From contig NZ_LNUV01000006.1 of NCBI RefSeq assembly GCF_001512285.1, positions 1,904,709 through 1,968,708 of the forward strand: a stretch of 64,000 nucleotides of DNA. The letters run 5' to 3'. Shown in pieces: positions 34,855 through 43,543 of the stretch. The stretch's first letter is position 1, and each line of letters begins with the position of its first letter. The position numbers were made by a program, and so were the translations under genes. The DNA is from Arthrobacter sp. EpRS71. GTDB taxonomy: Bacteria; Actinomycetota; Actinomycetes; Actinomycetales; Micrococcaceae. The notes under the pieces are model-generated. The model saw only the letters and a program-made list of their open reading frames with translations. It ran no database searches and had not been told where the DNA came from.

Positions 34855-36246
34855 ATGTCACAACAAGCGAATTCAACGGAAAAGGCGGCGGTGTCTAGCG
34901 CCGCTGCTCACACCGTGCTCTCTCCTAAGACGTTTGTCTCACTGGCCGGAACCATGTTCGCTGTCGATCTCCTGAACGCCGGAAATGGCGCTATTGACCT
35001 GGCCTTCGTGGCCCCTTTCGGCGCCCTCATGGTGGCCGGCATAGGTTTGGGCGATCTCGTGACCGCGCTCTTTATGGCTTTCTTCGCGGGAATCATCGAC
35101 GTTTTTGCTGTGAAATTGGCTCGTGCTGAAGGGCGGAATGAGGCCAGCAGGCTATTGCCCAAATTGTTTGCCGCGCTGCTGATCGTTGCTGCCGTCTGGA
35201 CTGCGGCCGGTATGGCGGTCACCCGGGTTGTTCCCCTGATCTTTGACGCTGTGGGGTCCGAGCCTGCTGTGGCTGCTATAGCCGCCGACTACTTAACCGT
35301 ACGCATGATGGGCATTCCCTTCACGTTGGCCCTGGCTGCCGTCTCGGTAACCCTCCGCATCGTGGGGAGACAACGCGCTTCGATTGTCCTTATCGTCACC
35401 GTGTTTGTGTTGAATGCGGCCTTCAATGCCGCGCTGGTTTACGGCCCGCTGAAAGTGCTGGCAGCCAACCCGGTGATGGCGGTGGCCATTGCCACGGTGA
35501 TCGCTCAGGTTCTCACTGCTGCCTGCGGGGTTATTGTTCTCGCGCGGCATTTCTCCCGCGGTCGCGGGGTAAAAGCTGCCGAGAATGATCAACCCCGAAT
35601 CATTCCCCTAACCCGGGAGATGTTCGTGACAAGCCTTGGAGTCGGGTTGAGGCAAATGAACAACTACGCCGCTGCCGTGGTGCCCTTCATGCTCATCAGC
35701 CGTTTGGATGTGGCCACTGTTGCCGCGGCAGCCGTAGCCACGAGGATCTGGACTCTCTACTGCCGGGTTCCCCAGGCGACTCTCAGCGCTGTTGGCGTTT
35801 TTGTTGGGTACTCCCGGGGCCGAAGCCAGCAGGACGCCCAGGCCGTAGTGCAACGTTCGCGTGGGTATGTTGTGTGGCCCAGTTTCATCGCAGCTGCTGC
35901 TACGGCAGCGGCCGTTCCCATTTTTGCCAAGGTCTTTGGTGGCGATGAGGTTGACGTCGGACTGGTGTGGATACTGACTGCTGCCTATCTCATCGCAGTG
36001 CCCGCCTACGTTGTGGAGAATTTGTGCGGGGAGATTTTAACCGTGGAGCAGCGGGCGTCGTGGCTCTCCCTGCCATCAACCGTGGTCACGTATCTGATAA
36101 CCATTCCGATTGCCATCGTCGGGATCCTGGTGTGGGAATCGGCGATGGTCGCCGTTGCGTCCGCAGCCGTGGCGTCGCTTCTTCTTGCCCTGCGGTACAG
36201 CATGCGGACGAGGCAGCTCGGCTATCGGATACTGGGGAGGATCTGA
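34855..36246 (+). CDS. MATE-family efflux protein
   Basis: 463-residue inner-membrane exporter with about 12 helices in two similar halves. The early segments FVSLAGTMFAVDLLNAGNGAIDLAFVAPFGALMVAGIGLG and a loop ARAEGRNEASRLLP fit the polysaccharide/drug MATE (Na+- or H+-driven) type; the second half restarts at TREMFVTSLGVGLRQMNNYAAAVVPFMLISRL. The canonical early Pro/Asp pattern is weak, so substrate cannot be told. ATG 34855 has a poor ribosome site; GTG 34852 is adjacent. Confidence 0.75.
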   Translation: MSQQANSTEKAAVSSAAAHTVLSPKTFVSLAGTMFAVDLLNAGNGAIDLAFVAPFGALMVAGIGLGDLVTALFMAFFAGIIDVFAVKLARAEGRNEASRLLPKLFAALLIVAAVWTAAGMAVTRVVPLIFDAVGSEPAVAAIAADYLTVRMMGIPFTLALAAVSVTLRIVGRQRASIVLIVTVFVLNAAFNAALVYGPLKVLAANPVMAVAIATVIAQVLTAACGVIVLARHFSRGRGVKAAENDQPRIIPLTREMFVTSLGVGLRQMNNYAAAVVPFMLISRLDVATVAAAAVATRIWTLYCRVPQATLSAVGVFVGYSRGRSQQDAQAVVQRSRGYVVWPSFIAAAATAAAVPIFAKVFGGDEVDVGLVWILTAAYLIAVPAYVVENLCGEILTVEQRASWLSLPSTVVTYLITIPIAIVGILVWESAMVAVASAAVASLLLALRYSMRTRQLGYRILGRI

Positions 36247-36272
36247 GGGGCCTGCCCGCCCCCCCCAAAAAA

Positions 36273-37376
36273 CTACCGCACCGTCACCTCAACCACCTGC
36301 GCCATGTTGTTCCCGATGCCCTGGTAGTTCCACACCTGTTCAGTGGGCTGGAGCGCGCCCGACGAATCCATGGCCCGGCACCGCAACACATGCTCGCCGG
36401 GGCTCGCCACCCACACCATGGACCACGACCTCCACGCGAAATCACCCAGCGGCGAATCCACATGCGCCGGCATCCACTCGCCGTCGATCCCCACCTCCAC
36501 GCGATCCACCTCGCCATGCCCGGACCAGGCGCGCCCGTGCAGCATCACGGGACCTGCATCCACCACACGTCGCCGAGTGTAGAAGTCTGGAATTCCGGGC
36601 GGAATCATCAGGGAGCGGACGCGAATGAGGGACACAGGCAGGCCCGGCCCATCGGGTCCTTGGAGATAGTGGTACGCGACCGCCTGCTGGAATCCCATGA
36701 AACGCGACGTCACAGCTTCGACCGAGGTCAACCACTTCACACTCGCCATGCCATACCAGCCCGGCACCAGCAACCTGAGCGGAAAGCCATGCTGGATAGG
36801 CAGCGGACTGCCGTTCATGGCGTAGACCAGCATGACTTCGGGATGCATGGCTTCCGCCACCGAAAGGCTGCGCGCGTACGGTTCTTCGACGCCCCCTTGG
36901 ATGCCGTTGTCGGCACCGGTAAAGACAAGTTCGACGGCGTCACTCACCAGGCCTGCTTCCTCCAGCAAGGGTGCCAACGGGGTTCCGGTCCACTCTGCCG
37001 TGCCCACCGCACCGAGAACCCAGGGTTGGCTGACGGGACGTGGCTGCAGAAGCGATCGTCCGTTTCCTGCGCATTCAAGGGTGACGGGCATGGTGACGGA
37101 GGGCCGGGCCTTGATGTCCTCGAGACTCAGCTCGAGGCTCCGGTCAACGGCGCCGCCCAGCCGAAGCCGCCACGTCTCAGCGGAAACATGGGGGATGTCG
37201 AAGTGGATCAGCAGGTAATGCAGCCCGGCCGGCGTGATGTCGTCGTGCAGGGCTTCAAGCGGCATGGAGTGGTTCCGCCCGGAGAGTTGTAGTTCTTCGT
37301 GGGTCAGCGGACCTTGGGTGGGCTGACCTGGGTTGGCAGCTTTCGTTGCTCTTTGTTTGACGTGGTGCTTGGACAT
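36273..37376 (-). CDS. Sulfite-oxidase-family molybdenum-cofactor protein
   Basis: 367 residues. The N-terminal two-thirds form the Mo-pterin (SUOX) domain: VTLECAGNGRSLL contains the molybdenum-ligating Cys (about 102), and HGFPLRLLVPGWYGMASVKWL is the second hallmark. The C-terminal Ig-like dimerisation domain starts near VVDAGPVMLHGRAWSG and ends MAQVVEVTVR. There is no signal peptide, Tat motif or heme domain, so it is a cytosolic plant-SO-like form. Likely oxidises sulfite or reduces a sulfoxide or related substrate. Stands alone on the minus strand. Confidence 0.88.
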   Translation of the reverse strand: MSKHHVKQRATKAANPGQPTQGPLTHEELQLSGRNHSMPLEALHDDITPAGLHYLLIHFDIPHVSAETWRLRLGGAVDRSLELSLEDIKARPSVTMPVTLECAGNGRSLLQPRPVSQPWVLGAVGTAEWTGTPLAPLLEEAGLVSDAVELVFTGADNGIQGGVEEPYARSLSVAEAMHPEVMLVYAMNGSPLPIQHGFPLRLLVPGWYGMASVKWLTSVEAVTSRFMGFQQAVAYHYLQGPDGPGLPVSLIRVRSLMIPPGIPDFYTRRRVVDAGPVMLHGRAWSGHGEVDRVEVGIDGEWMPAHVDSPLGDFAWRSWSMVWVASPGEHVLRCRAMDSSGALQPTEQVWNYQGIGNNMAQVVEVTVR

Positions 37377-37470
37377 GGGACGGCGGCGTTCTACTGGAAG
37401 CTAAACGCTGCGGAGTGCCGCAGCACTTAGGTCAAGGATCACGCCGCGGCCGAACCCGCGTCAATACCTT

Positions 37471-37531
37471 GTTGTGGGGCCCGCTCTGCGCGCTAAACCA
37501 GGCGGGAGGGACGCAAAGGAGGCCTCACAAC
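37471..37531. repeat. Hairpin element, single copy (family of 15110)
   Basis: GTTGTGGGGCCCGCTCTGCG at the left pairs with CGCAAAGGAGGCCTCACAAC at the right, with mostly wobble differences. It lies ten bases past the stop of the aldo/keto reductase. The middle (GCTAAACCAGGCGGGAGGGA) resembles the copy at 40845. Confidence 0.75.
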
Positions 37532-37540
37532 GGAAGGGGG

Positions 37541-38575
37541 CTACCGGCGTCGTAGTTCCGGGTATTCAAGGTGGGGTGCAACCGTGCCGGCGTCGCGCTC
37601 CAGGAAGTTCACGGCAGGCGCCACGATGTCATCAATCTCATCCAAAACGGACTCGCTGAGCACCACATCTGCGGCCTTCAAGTAATCGGTGAGGTGATCC
37701 TCGGTCCGCGGCCCGATGACCACGCTGGTCACCGCCGGGTGGTTCAGGGCGAAGGCGACGGCCAGCTGTATCAGGGTCAAGCCATGGCGTGCCGCAAGCT
37801 GCGCGAGGGCATCGGCGGCGTGCAGCTTGCCTTGGTTAAAGGGTGCGTTCACATCGAACCGGCCCGGAACCGCTGCCGATCGCGAACTCTCCGGCTGGCC
37901 CCCGCCGACGCGATAACCGCCGGCCAGCCAGCCGCCGTCGAGCGGTCCGTAACTCAAAACCCCGACGCCGTACTGCTGGGTGATGGGAAAAACGTCGCGT
38001 TCGTTGGCACGCACCAACAGCGAATAGGGAACCTGATCCACCACGGGCGGGGTCAGGTGGTTGGTGTTGGCGATCCACTGGGCCTCAACAAGCTGGGCCG
38101 GGCTGAACACGGACGTGCCGTAATAGAGAATCTTGCCCTGCCGGATGAGGTCGTTCAGTGCGGTGATGGTCTCAAGGAGATCGGTGTTGTAGTCCGGACG
38201 GTGCGCTTGGTAGAGGTCGATCCTGTCCGTGTTCAGCCGCCGCAAGCTGTCCTCAACAGCCCGGACGATCCACCGGCGTGAGTTGCCGGCGTGTGCCGGG
38301 TTGGAGCCCATCTGGCCGTGGAACTTCGTGGCAAGGAAAACGTCGTCGCGCCGGCTGTGGATGGCCTGGCCCACCACCGTTTCGGCCTCGCCCTGCGAGT
38401 AGATGTCTGCTGTGTCCACGCTGGTGATACCGGCGTCGAGGGCGGTCTTAATGATGCGGATACTCTCGGCCGGACCCGTGGGTGCGGCGCCGGTGCCGAA
38501 ATTCAGGGTGCCCAGCGTGAGGGGGCTGATCAGGGCGCCAGTGCGTCCAAGCGTTCGTAGCTCGTTGAGGCTCAT
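37541..38575 (-). CDS. Aldo/keto reductase
   Basis: 344 residues, NADPH-dependent oxidoreductase of the YdjG/Tas/AKR11-like type. Seen: RTLGRTGALISPLTLGTLNFG, the tetrad Asp/Tyr in ITSVDTADIYSQGEAE, Lys in FLATKFHG, His in IDLYQAHRPD, and SVVIGPRTEDHL in the cofactor-binding end. AGGAAG precedes ATG 38575. Stands alone, with a hairpin element at its 3' end. Not related closely to the fucose dehydrogenase at 22.8 kb. Substrate unknown. Confidence 0.9.
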   Translation of the reverse strand: MSLNELRTLGRTGALISPLTLGTLNFGTGAAPTGPAESIRIIKTALDAGITSVDTADIYSQGEAETVVGQAIHSRRDDVFLATKFHGQMGSNPAHAGNSRRWIVRAVEDSLRRLNTDRIDLYQAHRPDYNTDLLETITALNDLIRQGKILYYGTSVFSPAQLVEAQWIANTNHLTPPVVDQVPYSLLVRANERDVFPITQQYGVGVLSYGPLDGGWLAGGYRVGGGQPESSRSAAVPGRFDVNAPFNQGKLHAADALAQLAARHGLTLIQLAVAFALNHPAVTSVVIGPRTEDHLTDYLKAADVVLSESVLDEIDDIVAPAVNFLERDAGTVAPHLEYPELRRR

Positions 38576-38850
38576 GTCGGCTTCCTGTGGTGGGACAGTG
38601 CTGGTGTCCAGGCCTGAGTCGGGTGGCCGTGGATGTTCAATCGAGGCTACACACGCCCGCCAGAGGCATAAACGCAAGCGGTAGAACTTCTTCGTTTTTC
38701 GTCTTGCGAGGTAATGGAACAGGCCTTACTTCGCGATATTTCTTGACACGCTGCAACACAAATGTCTTGTGAATCAACAAATATTGCCGTTCCCGGAAGC
38801 AGGTGAATTATGGGGAGGGAACTCAAGCAACGCACGAAGGGGACAGCGGA

Positions 38851-39342
38851 ATGACACAGACCACAGTGGAAGAAACGGCGGCCATCAAGGCAGCATTTGC
38901 GCAGTTCCCATCCGGAGTTGCTGCCTTCAGCGCGATGGTGGATTTCACACCGGAAGCGTTGGTGGCATCTTCCTTCACGGTGGGCGTATCGCTGGAGCCA
39001 CCGTTGGTGATGTTCGCGGTGCAGAACTCCTCCACCACCTGGCCGAAGCTCCGCCAAGCCCAGCGCTTGGGTGTTTCGGTGCTGGCCGAGGGACAGGAAG
39101 GGGCAGCACTCCAGCTGGCCTCCAAGACACGTGACCGTTTTGCTGGCCTGGACACCAGCGTGAGCGATTCAGGTGCGGTACTGATTGACGGCGCCGTGCT
39201 GGGCTTCGAATGCGAGGTTGTGTCGGAGACGCCTGCCGGGGATCACGCGATCGTGGTCCTGGAGGTTAAGGCGACCACCATCAACCTTGAATCCAAGCCG
39301 TTGATCTACCACGGTGCCGCGTTCCGGCAGTTGGCTGCCTAG
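38851..39342 (+). CDS. Flavin reductase-domain protein
   Basis: 163 residues with the FMN-binding split-barrel of flavin:NADH reductases: FAQFPSGVAAFSAM, the phosphate-binding LVASSFTVGVSLEPPLVMFAVQNSSTTWP and YHGAAFRQL at the end. Such proteins supply reduced FMN to two-component monooxygenases or reduce small substrates; no monooxygenase gene is adjacent. AAGGGGA precedes ATG 38851. The next gene is convergent, eight bases away. Confidence 0.88.
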   Translation: MTQTTVEETAAIKAAFAQFPSGVAAFSAMVDFTPEALVASSFTVGVSLEPPLVMFAVQNSSTTWPKLRQAQRLGVSVLAEGQEGAALQLASKTRDRFAGLDTSVSDSGAVLIDGAVLGFECEVVSETPAGDHAIVVLEVKATTINLESKPLIYHGAAFRQLAA

Positions 39343-39349
39343 CCGGGAC

Positions 39350-40189
39350 CTACGAGTTGCGGCTGGCTCCGCTGAGGGTGCCTTTTCGAATCGGGCTCGG
39401 AGATTTTCCATTCTTGGACTTCTCCGGGCCTGACTTCTTGGCCCCATTGCCCGAGGCAGGGCTCGTGGCATCACCGGTCTGTGAGGGTCCGTGATCCGGC
39501 CTCTTGGGCGGGAGATCCGGACGCTTGGGGGACGTAGCTTGGCCGTTGGAGGATGGCGTCGGCTCGTCGAGGTCGCGGACCGTGACCTTGATGGCCGGCG
39601 GCTGCTGCGCTTTGGCGCGTTCGGCCGCACGTTCGTCTGCCTCAGCCACAGCGTCTGCCCAGTCTTTCGCGAGGACGGGCGGTTCTTTGGCAGCAGCAAC
39701 AACGATCGGGTGGTGCGCCGCCTGATGTTCCACCACTGACTTGACCTCAGCAGGTTTCGGCAGATTGCGGGGGTCTACCTTGGCCTTCCACGTGCCTTCC
39801 TTCAATGCTGAAGTTGCACCCGAGAGCCGTCGTCGGGCATCTCCCAAGAAGTCCCGCTTGGGCGCAGAGGGCTCGGAAGGTGCGTCATCGGAAACATCAG
39901 CAGCAGCGGGCGCGAAGCCAAGTTCCGGCAGTGCGGACGGCACGAATTCTTCTTCAGCAGCGGGATCAGGCACCCGTGCAGGGCGCTGAGGGAGGCGAAC
40001 TATGGGGGTGGTGGCCTTCTTGGGCAAAATTCCCACCATGGCCAAGAGGATGATGGAGAGTAGCCGTCCAACTCCGGCGATCACCAGAGTGATGATGACG
40101 ATCAACACCAGACCCAGGAACATGATGACCGCGAGTCCCAACGTCCCCAAATACGTCAAATTGATGGCGAGTGTTGTCGGATCCTCCAC
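39350..40189 (-). CDS. Membrane-anchored protein with a disordered Pro/Lys-rich tail, function unknown
   Basis: 279 residues from GTG 40189 (GGGAGG six bases upstream). One or two membrane helices at about residues 8-52 (INLTYLGTLGLAVIMFLGLVLIVIITLVIAG and LLSIILLAMVGILP), then about 220 residues of low-complexity cytosolic sequence: Ala/Pro/Glu-rich, a DFLGDARRRLSGATSALK patch, a DLDEPTPSSNG stretch and a Lys/Ser/Pro-rich C-terminus. The tail looks intrinsically disordered. I do not recognise a family. Convergent with the flavin reductase gene. Confidence 0.65.
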   Translation of the reverse strand: MEDPTTLAINLTYLGTLGLAVIMFLGLVLIVIITLVIAGVGRLLSIILLAMVGILPKKATTPIVRLPQRPARVPDPAAEEEFVPSALPELGFAPAAADVSDDAPSEPSAPKRDFLGDARRRLSGATSALKEGTWKAKVDPRNLPKPAEVKSVVEHQAAHHPIVVAAAKEPPVLAKDWADAVAEADERAAERAKAQQPPAIKVTVRDLDEPTPSSNGQATSPKRPDLPPKRPDHGPSQTGDATSPASGNGAKKSGPEKSKNGKSPSPIRKGTLSGASRNS

Positions 40190-40376
40190 GTTAGCCTCCC
40201 CTGGCCGTCGTTTTGTGATGCGCCCATTGCCCACCCAGCTTGCATATATAGCCTAAGGTCCAGCACCGACGGAATCACGCCCCGCCCCACCCTCTGGCGG
40301 GGTTGTTTCGAAGCTGTTATATGACGTGGGAAAATATGTTGCCCAGCTCTCATTTTCAGCCTCAGATTGGGACCCC

Positions 40377-40781
40377 GTGACCCCTGACTTAGCCCGACTC
40401 CGCAACGGCGCCTGCCCCTGTCTCTCCGGTGAGCAGTACCACGATTGCTGCGGACGCTTCCACCGCGGCGACGCCCATGCGCCAACGGCCGCGCAGCTGA
40501 TGCGCTCCCGATACTCTGCCTTCGCGGTCCTGGACCCGGAGTACCTGCTGCGCACCTGGCACAGCTCTACCCGTCCCACGTCCATGGACCTGGATTCGGA
40601 CATGCAGTGGCGCAGGCTGGACATCATTTCCACAGTGAACGGCGGCCCCTTGGACACGACGGGAACCGTGGAGTTCGCTGCGCACTACAGGCTCGACGGC
40701 GAACGCGGGGTCCAGCGCGAAGTCAGCCGCTTCGTCCGGGAAAATAAGCGCTGGTTCTACGTGGACGGGGACGTTCGCTGA
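40377..40781 (+). CDS. YchJ/UPF0225-family protein with SEC-C-like zinc motif
   Basis: 134 residues. N-terminal Cys cluster CPCLSGEQYHDCCGRFH is the SEC-C-type zinc-binding motif, then the NTF2-like body starting PTAAQLMRSRYSAFAVLDPEYLLRTWHSS, and FVRENKRWFYVDGDV ends it, as in E. coli YchJ. GTG 40377 places the Cys motif close to the N-terminus, as usual; GTG 40326 would add 17 residues. Function unknown. Convergent with the acyl-CoA dehydrogenase. Confidence 0.85.
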   Translation: MTPDLARLRNGACPCLSGEQYHDCCGRFHRGDAHAPTAAQLMRSRYSAFAVLDPEYLLRTWHSSTRPTSMDLDSDMQWRRLDIISTVNGGPLDTTGTVEFAAHYRLDGERGVQREVSRFVRENKRWFYVDGDVR

Positions 40782-40844
40782 GCGCGCTCCTTCCCAGTTG
40801 CCTCCACATTCCCGGCGGCGATTGAGGAAATTCCGCGGCCTCGC

Positions 40845-40903
40845 ATGTGGGCCTCACGTTGTTCTGCGCACTAACTGGGAGGGAACGCAGCGGGAAGCCT
40901 CAC
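40845..40903. repeat. Degenerate hairpin element overlapping an acyl-CoA dehydrogenase stop
   Basis: ATGTGGGCCTCAC...CTGCGCACTAAC...GGGAGGGAACGCAG...AAGCCTCAC follows the order of the element at 37471. An outer pair, TCCCAGTT (about 40792) and AACTGGGA (40873-40880), adds more folding. The last bases include the TGA of the minus-strand gene. Confidence 0.6.
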
Positions 40904-42864
40904 CGGTAGCTGCGGTGCAGGTTCTCCTTGGTTGAAGCGCCGGGGGAGGCATCGCCGATCCATGGGCCGGTGCCTTCGGACTGATCCAGCACTCCGGCCT
41001 CCAGCCAGGCGTAGTCACCGGCGAGGACCTTGCGCGAAAGGTGGTGATCGCCGTCGTCGGTATTCCTCCACAGTTGGTCGAAATATTCGTCCACCCGCAC
41101 GCGTGCCTGCTCACAGAACGCTTCGGCGAGCTCGAAGGCGGCCGCGCCTTGCTCGGGATGGGTGCGGAGCAGCATTTCGGCTCGGGAACAGCACGCTGCC
41201 ATGGCGAACAGCTCCGCCCCAATGTCCACGATCCTGCCGAGGAAGGCCTGCTTGTGCTCCAGCTTCGCCTGCCACCGCCCCATGCCGTAGAACGTCTGCC
41301 GGGCCAGCCGCCGCGACGAACGTTCAACGAACCGCAACTGCTTCGCCAAACGGCCGAACTCCGCGTAGGAACGCGGATCCATGCCAGCGCCGGCCACCAG
41401 TTTGGGCAACCAGCGGGCGTAGAAGCCGGAGGCCCCGACGGCGGCCCTCGCCTTATCCTGCAGGCTCGCGTCCGCTGAGGCGAGGTCGCCCGCGGCGGCA
41501 AGGTGGGCATCCACGGCCTCCCTGGCAATCAGGAGTTTCATGATCTCGCTGGAGCCCTCGAAGATCCGGTTGATGCGGAGGTCCCGGAGGAGTTGCTCGG
41601 CCGGTACTGCCCGTTCGCCCCGGGCTTCCAGGGAGTCTGCTGTCTCGAAGCCCCGGCCTCCACGGATTTGGACAAGTTCGTCCGCGATCCGGCAGCTCAG
41701 TTCCGTGGACCACAGCTTGGCAAGCGCGGCTTCGATGCGGATGTCCTTCAGCCCGGCGTCGGCCATCTCGGCGGACAGTTCAAAGACGGCCTCCAGCGCA
41801 AACGTGGTGGCAACGATGAACGCGATCTTCTTGCCCACGGCTTCGTGCTTGCCCACCGGACGGCCCCACTGCGTCCTCGCGTTGGACCATTCGCGGGAGA
41901 TCTTCAGGCTCCACTTGCCGGCGGCCACGCACAGGCCAGGGATGGAGAGCCGCCCCGTGTTGAGGGTGGTGAGGGCTATTTTGAGTCCTTGGCCCTCGCG
42001 GCCCAGCCGGTTGGCCACGGGCACCCGTACTTGGTGGAAACGGGTCACGCCGTTCTCAATCCCGCGCAGGCCCATGAAGGCGTTGCGGTTCTCCACCGTG
42101 ATGCCGGGGGAGTTCATCTCAACCACAAAAGCGGAGATGCCACCCTTGTGTTCGGTCCCGTCAGCGTCGGTATGGGAAGGAACCCTTGCCATGACCACTA
42201 CCAGTTCGGCGATCACACCGTTGGTGGTCCACAGTTTCACGCCGTCCAAAAGGTAGGAGTCGCCGTCGTCGGACAGTACGGCAGTTGCGCCCATGCGCGC
42301 AGGGTCGCTGCCGACGTCGGGTTCTGTCAGCAGGAAGGCGGTAATCGCGCCGGCGGCGCAACGCGGCAAGTATTCCTGTTTCTGCTCTGGTGTGCCGAAT
42401 TCCTTAACGGGCTCGGGAACGCCGATGGACTGGTGGGCGGAAATCAGGGCACCGAGGCTCGGGTGGACCGATCCCAGCAGGGCAAGCGCGCGGCCGTAAT
42501 AAACAAGGGACAGGCCCAGGCCGCCGTATTCGCGAGGGATTTTCATGCCGAAAACACCGAGGTCAGCGAGCCCCTTAAGGTATTCGTCGGGAATCCTGGC
42601 GTCGCGTTCAATCACGCGGCCGGACATGGTTTTGGCGAACACCAGCAAGCGGGCCATGAACTCTTCGCCGCGCTCAACATCCTCGGTTTTGGCTTGCGGC
42701 CACGGGTGGATCAGGCTGAGGTCGAAACTGCCCAAGTAAAGGCCTTTGGCGAAGCTTGGCCGGTTCCATTCAGTTTCGCGGGCGGCCTCGGCCACGGCGC
42801 GGGCTTCTTCTGCGGTGGCATTGACGCTTGCGGCAGCGAGACTGTTGTCAGTGGCGGACGTCAT
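40900..42864 (-). CDS. Acyl-CoA dehydrogenase, long form (VLCAD/ACAD9-like)
   Basis: 654 residues, well above the usual 380-400. N-terminal 60 residues (FAKGLYLGSFDLSLIHPWP) resemble the leader of very-long-chain enzymes. The ACAD core follows: FGMKIPREYGGLGLS, AFLLTEPDVGSD, LDGVKLWTTNG, RGIENGVTRFHQVRVP, QIRGGRGFETADSLEARGERAVPAEQLLRDLRINRIFEGSSEI. A C-terminal all-helical domain of about 170 residues resembles the VLCAD membrane-associated domain. Catalyses the FAD-linked first step of beta-oxidation. GAGGAG before ATG 42864. No electron-transfer flavoprotein gene is nearby. Confidence 0.92.
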   Translation of the reverse strand: MTSATDNSLAAASVNATAEEARAVAEAARETEWNRPSFAKGLYLGSFDLSLIHPWPQAKTEDVERGEEFMARLLVFAKTMSGRVIERDARIPDEYLKGLADLGVFGMKIPREYGGLGLSLVYYGRALALLGSVHPSLGALISAHQSIGVPEPVKEFGTPEQKQEYLPRCAAGAITAFLLTEPDVGSDPARMGATAVLSDDGDSYLLDGVKLWTTNGVIAELVVVMARVPSHTDADGTEHKGGISAFVVEMNSPGITVENRNAFMGLRGIENGVTRFHQVRVPVANRLGREGQGLKIALTTLNTGRLSIPGLCVAAGKWSLKISREWSNARTQWGRPVGKHEAVGKKIAFIVATTFALEAVFELSAEMADAGLKDIRIEAALAKLWSTELSCRIADELVQIRGGRGFETADSLEARGERAVPAEQLLRDLRINRIFEGSSEIMKLLIAREAVDAHLAAAGDLASADASLQDKARAAVGASGFYARWLPKLVAGAGMDPRSYAEFGRLAKQLRFVERSSRRLARQTFYGMGRWQAKLEHKQAFLGRIVDIGAELFAMAACCSRAEMLLRTHPEQGAAAFELAEAFCEQARVRVDEYFDQLWRNTDDGDHHLSRKVLAGDYAWLEAGVLDQSEGTGPWIGDASPGASTKENLHRSYR

Positions 42865-42926
42865 GGGAGAACTCCTCTAGCCGGTTGTGCCGGATGGAGC
42901 CAGGGTCCGCCTTGGGTGGGAACCCT

Positions 42927-43229
42927 TCAGCTGTCCCTCAATGCTACCCGCGAGTAGCTACCCGTGCTAGGGGAAATCTGAGGCTGGAATTCGGCCGGGA
43001 TTTCCACTTGTCCTGCGTGGTGGACCAGGCGGTCCCACGCGAAGTTAATGCCGTGGACAAGGCCGCCCAGAACACCTTTGGCGGTGTACCAGACCAAGCC
43101 CATGGCGCCAATAAGAATGATGGTTGCCAGTGCTGCGGCGGCAATAAATGCCACCAGAATTGCAGCGAAGACCAGTGTTCCAATGAATACGTACGTGGCT
43201 GTATCGAGCGCAGAGAAGTCGAAATTCAT
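42927..43229 (-). CDS. Small membrane protein, function unknown
   Basis: 100 residues from ATG 43229, behind GGGGGGAACC. One long hydrophobic stretch or two closely packed helices (TYVFIGTLVFAAILVAFIAAAALATIILIGAMGLVWYTAKGVLG), then an amphipathic segment GLVHGINFAWDRLVHHAGQVEIPAEFQPQIS. It lies 62 bases upstream of the acyl-CoA dehydrogenase on the same strand, so both may share a transcript. No family recognised. Confidence 0.6.
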   Translation of the reverse strand: MNFDFSALDTATYVFIGTLVFAAILVAFIAAAALATIILIGAMGLVWYTAKGVLGGLVHGINFAWDRLVHHAGQVEIPAEFQPQISPSTGSYSRVALRDS

Positions 43230-43543
43230 GGTTCCCCCCGGGGCGACGGTGCGTGGGTTGACGCGGCGTGGCTGCGTCGATGCTCTGACACTAGGGGCGG
43301 CTGTGGTTTCCGGCCAGTGCAGAAACGCGTGGGAACAGCGTTGATATGGGATCGAAATCATACCGGGCGGTAGGTTACGGAATGGTTGCGGCGGACACGC
43401 TCTGAAGGGCCCGACGGCGGTGCTTCCGTCAGGCTCGACGGCGGTGCTTCCTCCCGTCGGTCGCCCAAGCGACGCTCTGCGTTAACCTTGTACGGGGCAG
43501 TTTTCGCTGCCAGCCAGGTTTCGCAGCAGCTGAAGGAGAGTAG
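43230..43543. other. Promoter spacer between the small membrane protein and jetA
   Basis: Divergent spacer. It contains a 16-base direct repeat, CGACGGCGGTGCTTCC, twice (about 43419 and 43439; 20-base period). Near jetA, GTTAACCTTGTACGG may hold a promoter, and AAGGAG sits before the TTG start. No coding frame. Confidence 0.55.

Noticed and set aside
40900..42864. Acyl-CoA dehydrogenase as a fusion or frameshift of two genes
   Set aside because: The length (654) fits the VLCAD/ACAD9-like class, which has a natural C-terminal helical domain, and the frame is uninterrupted.
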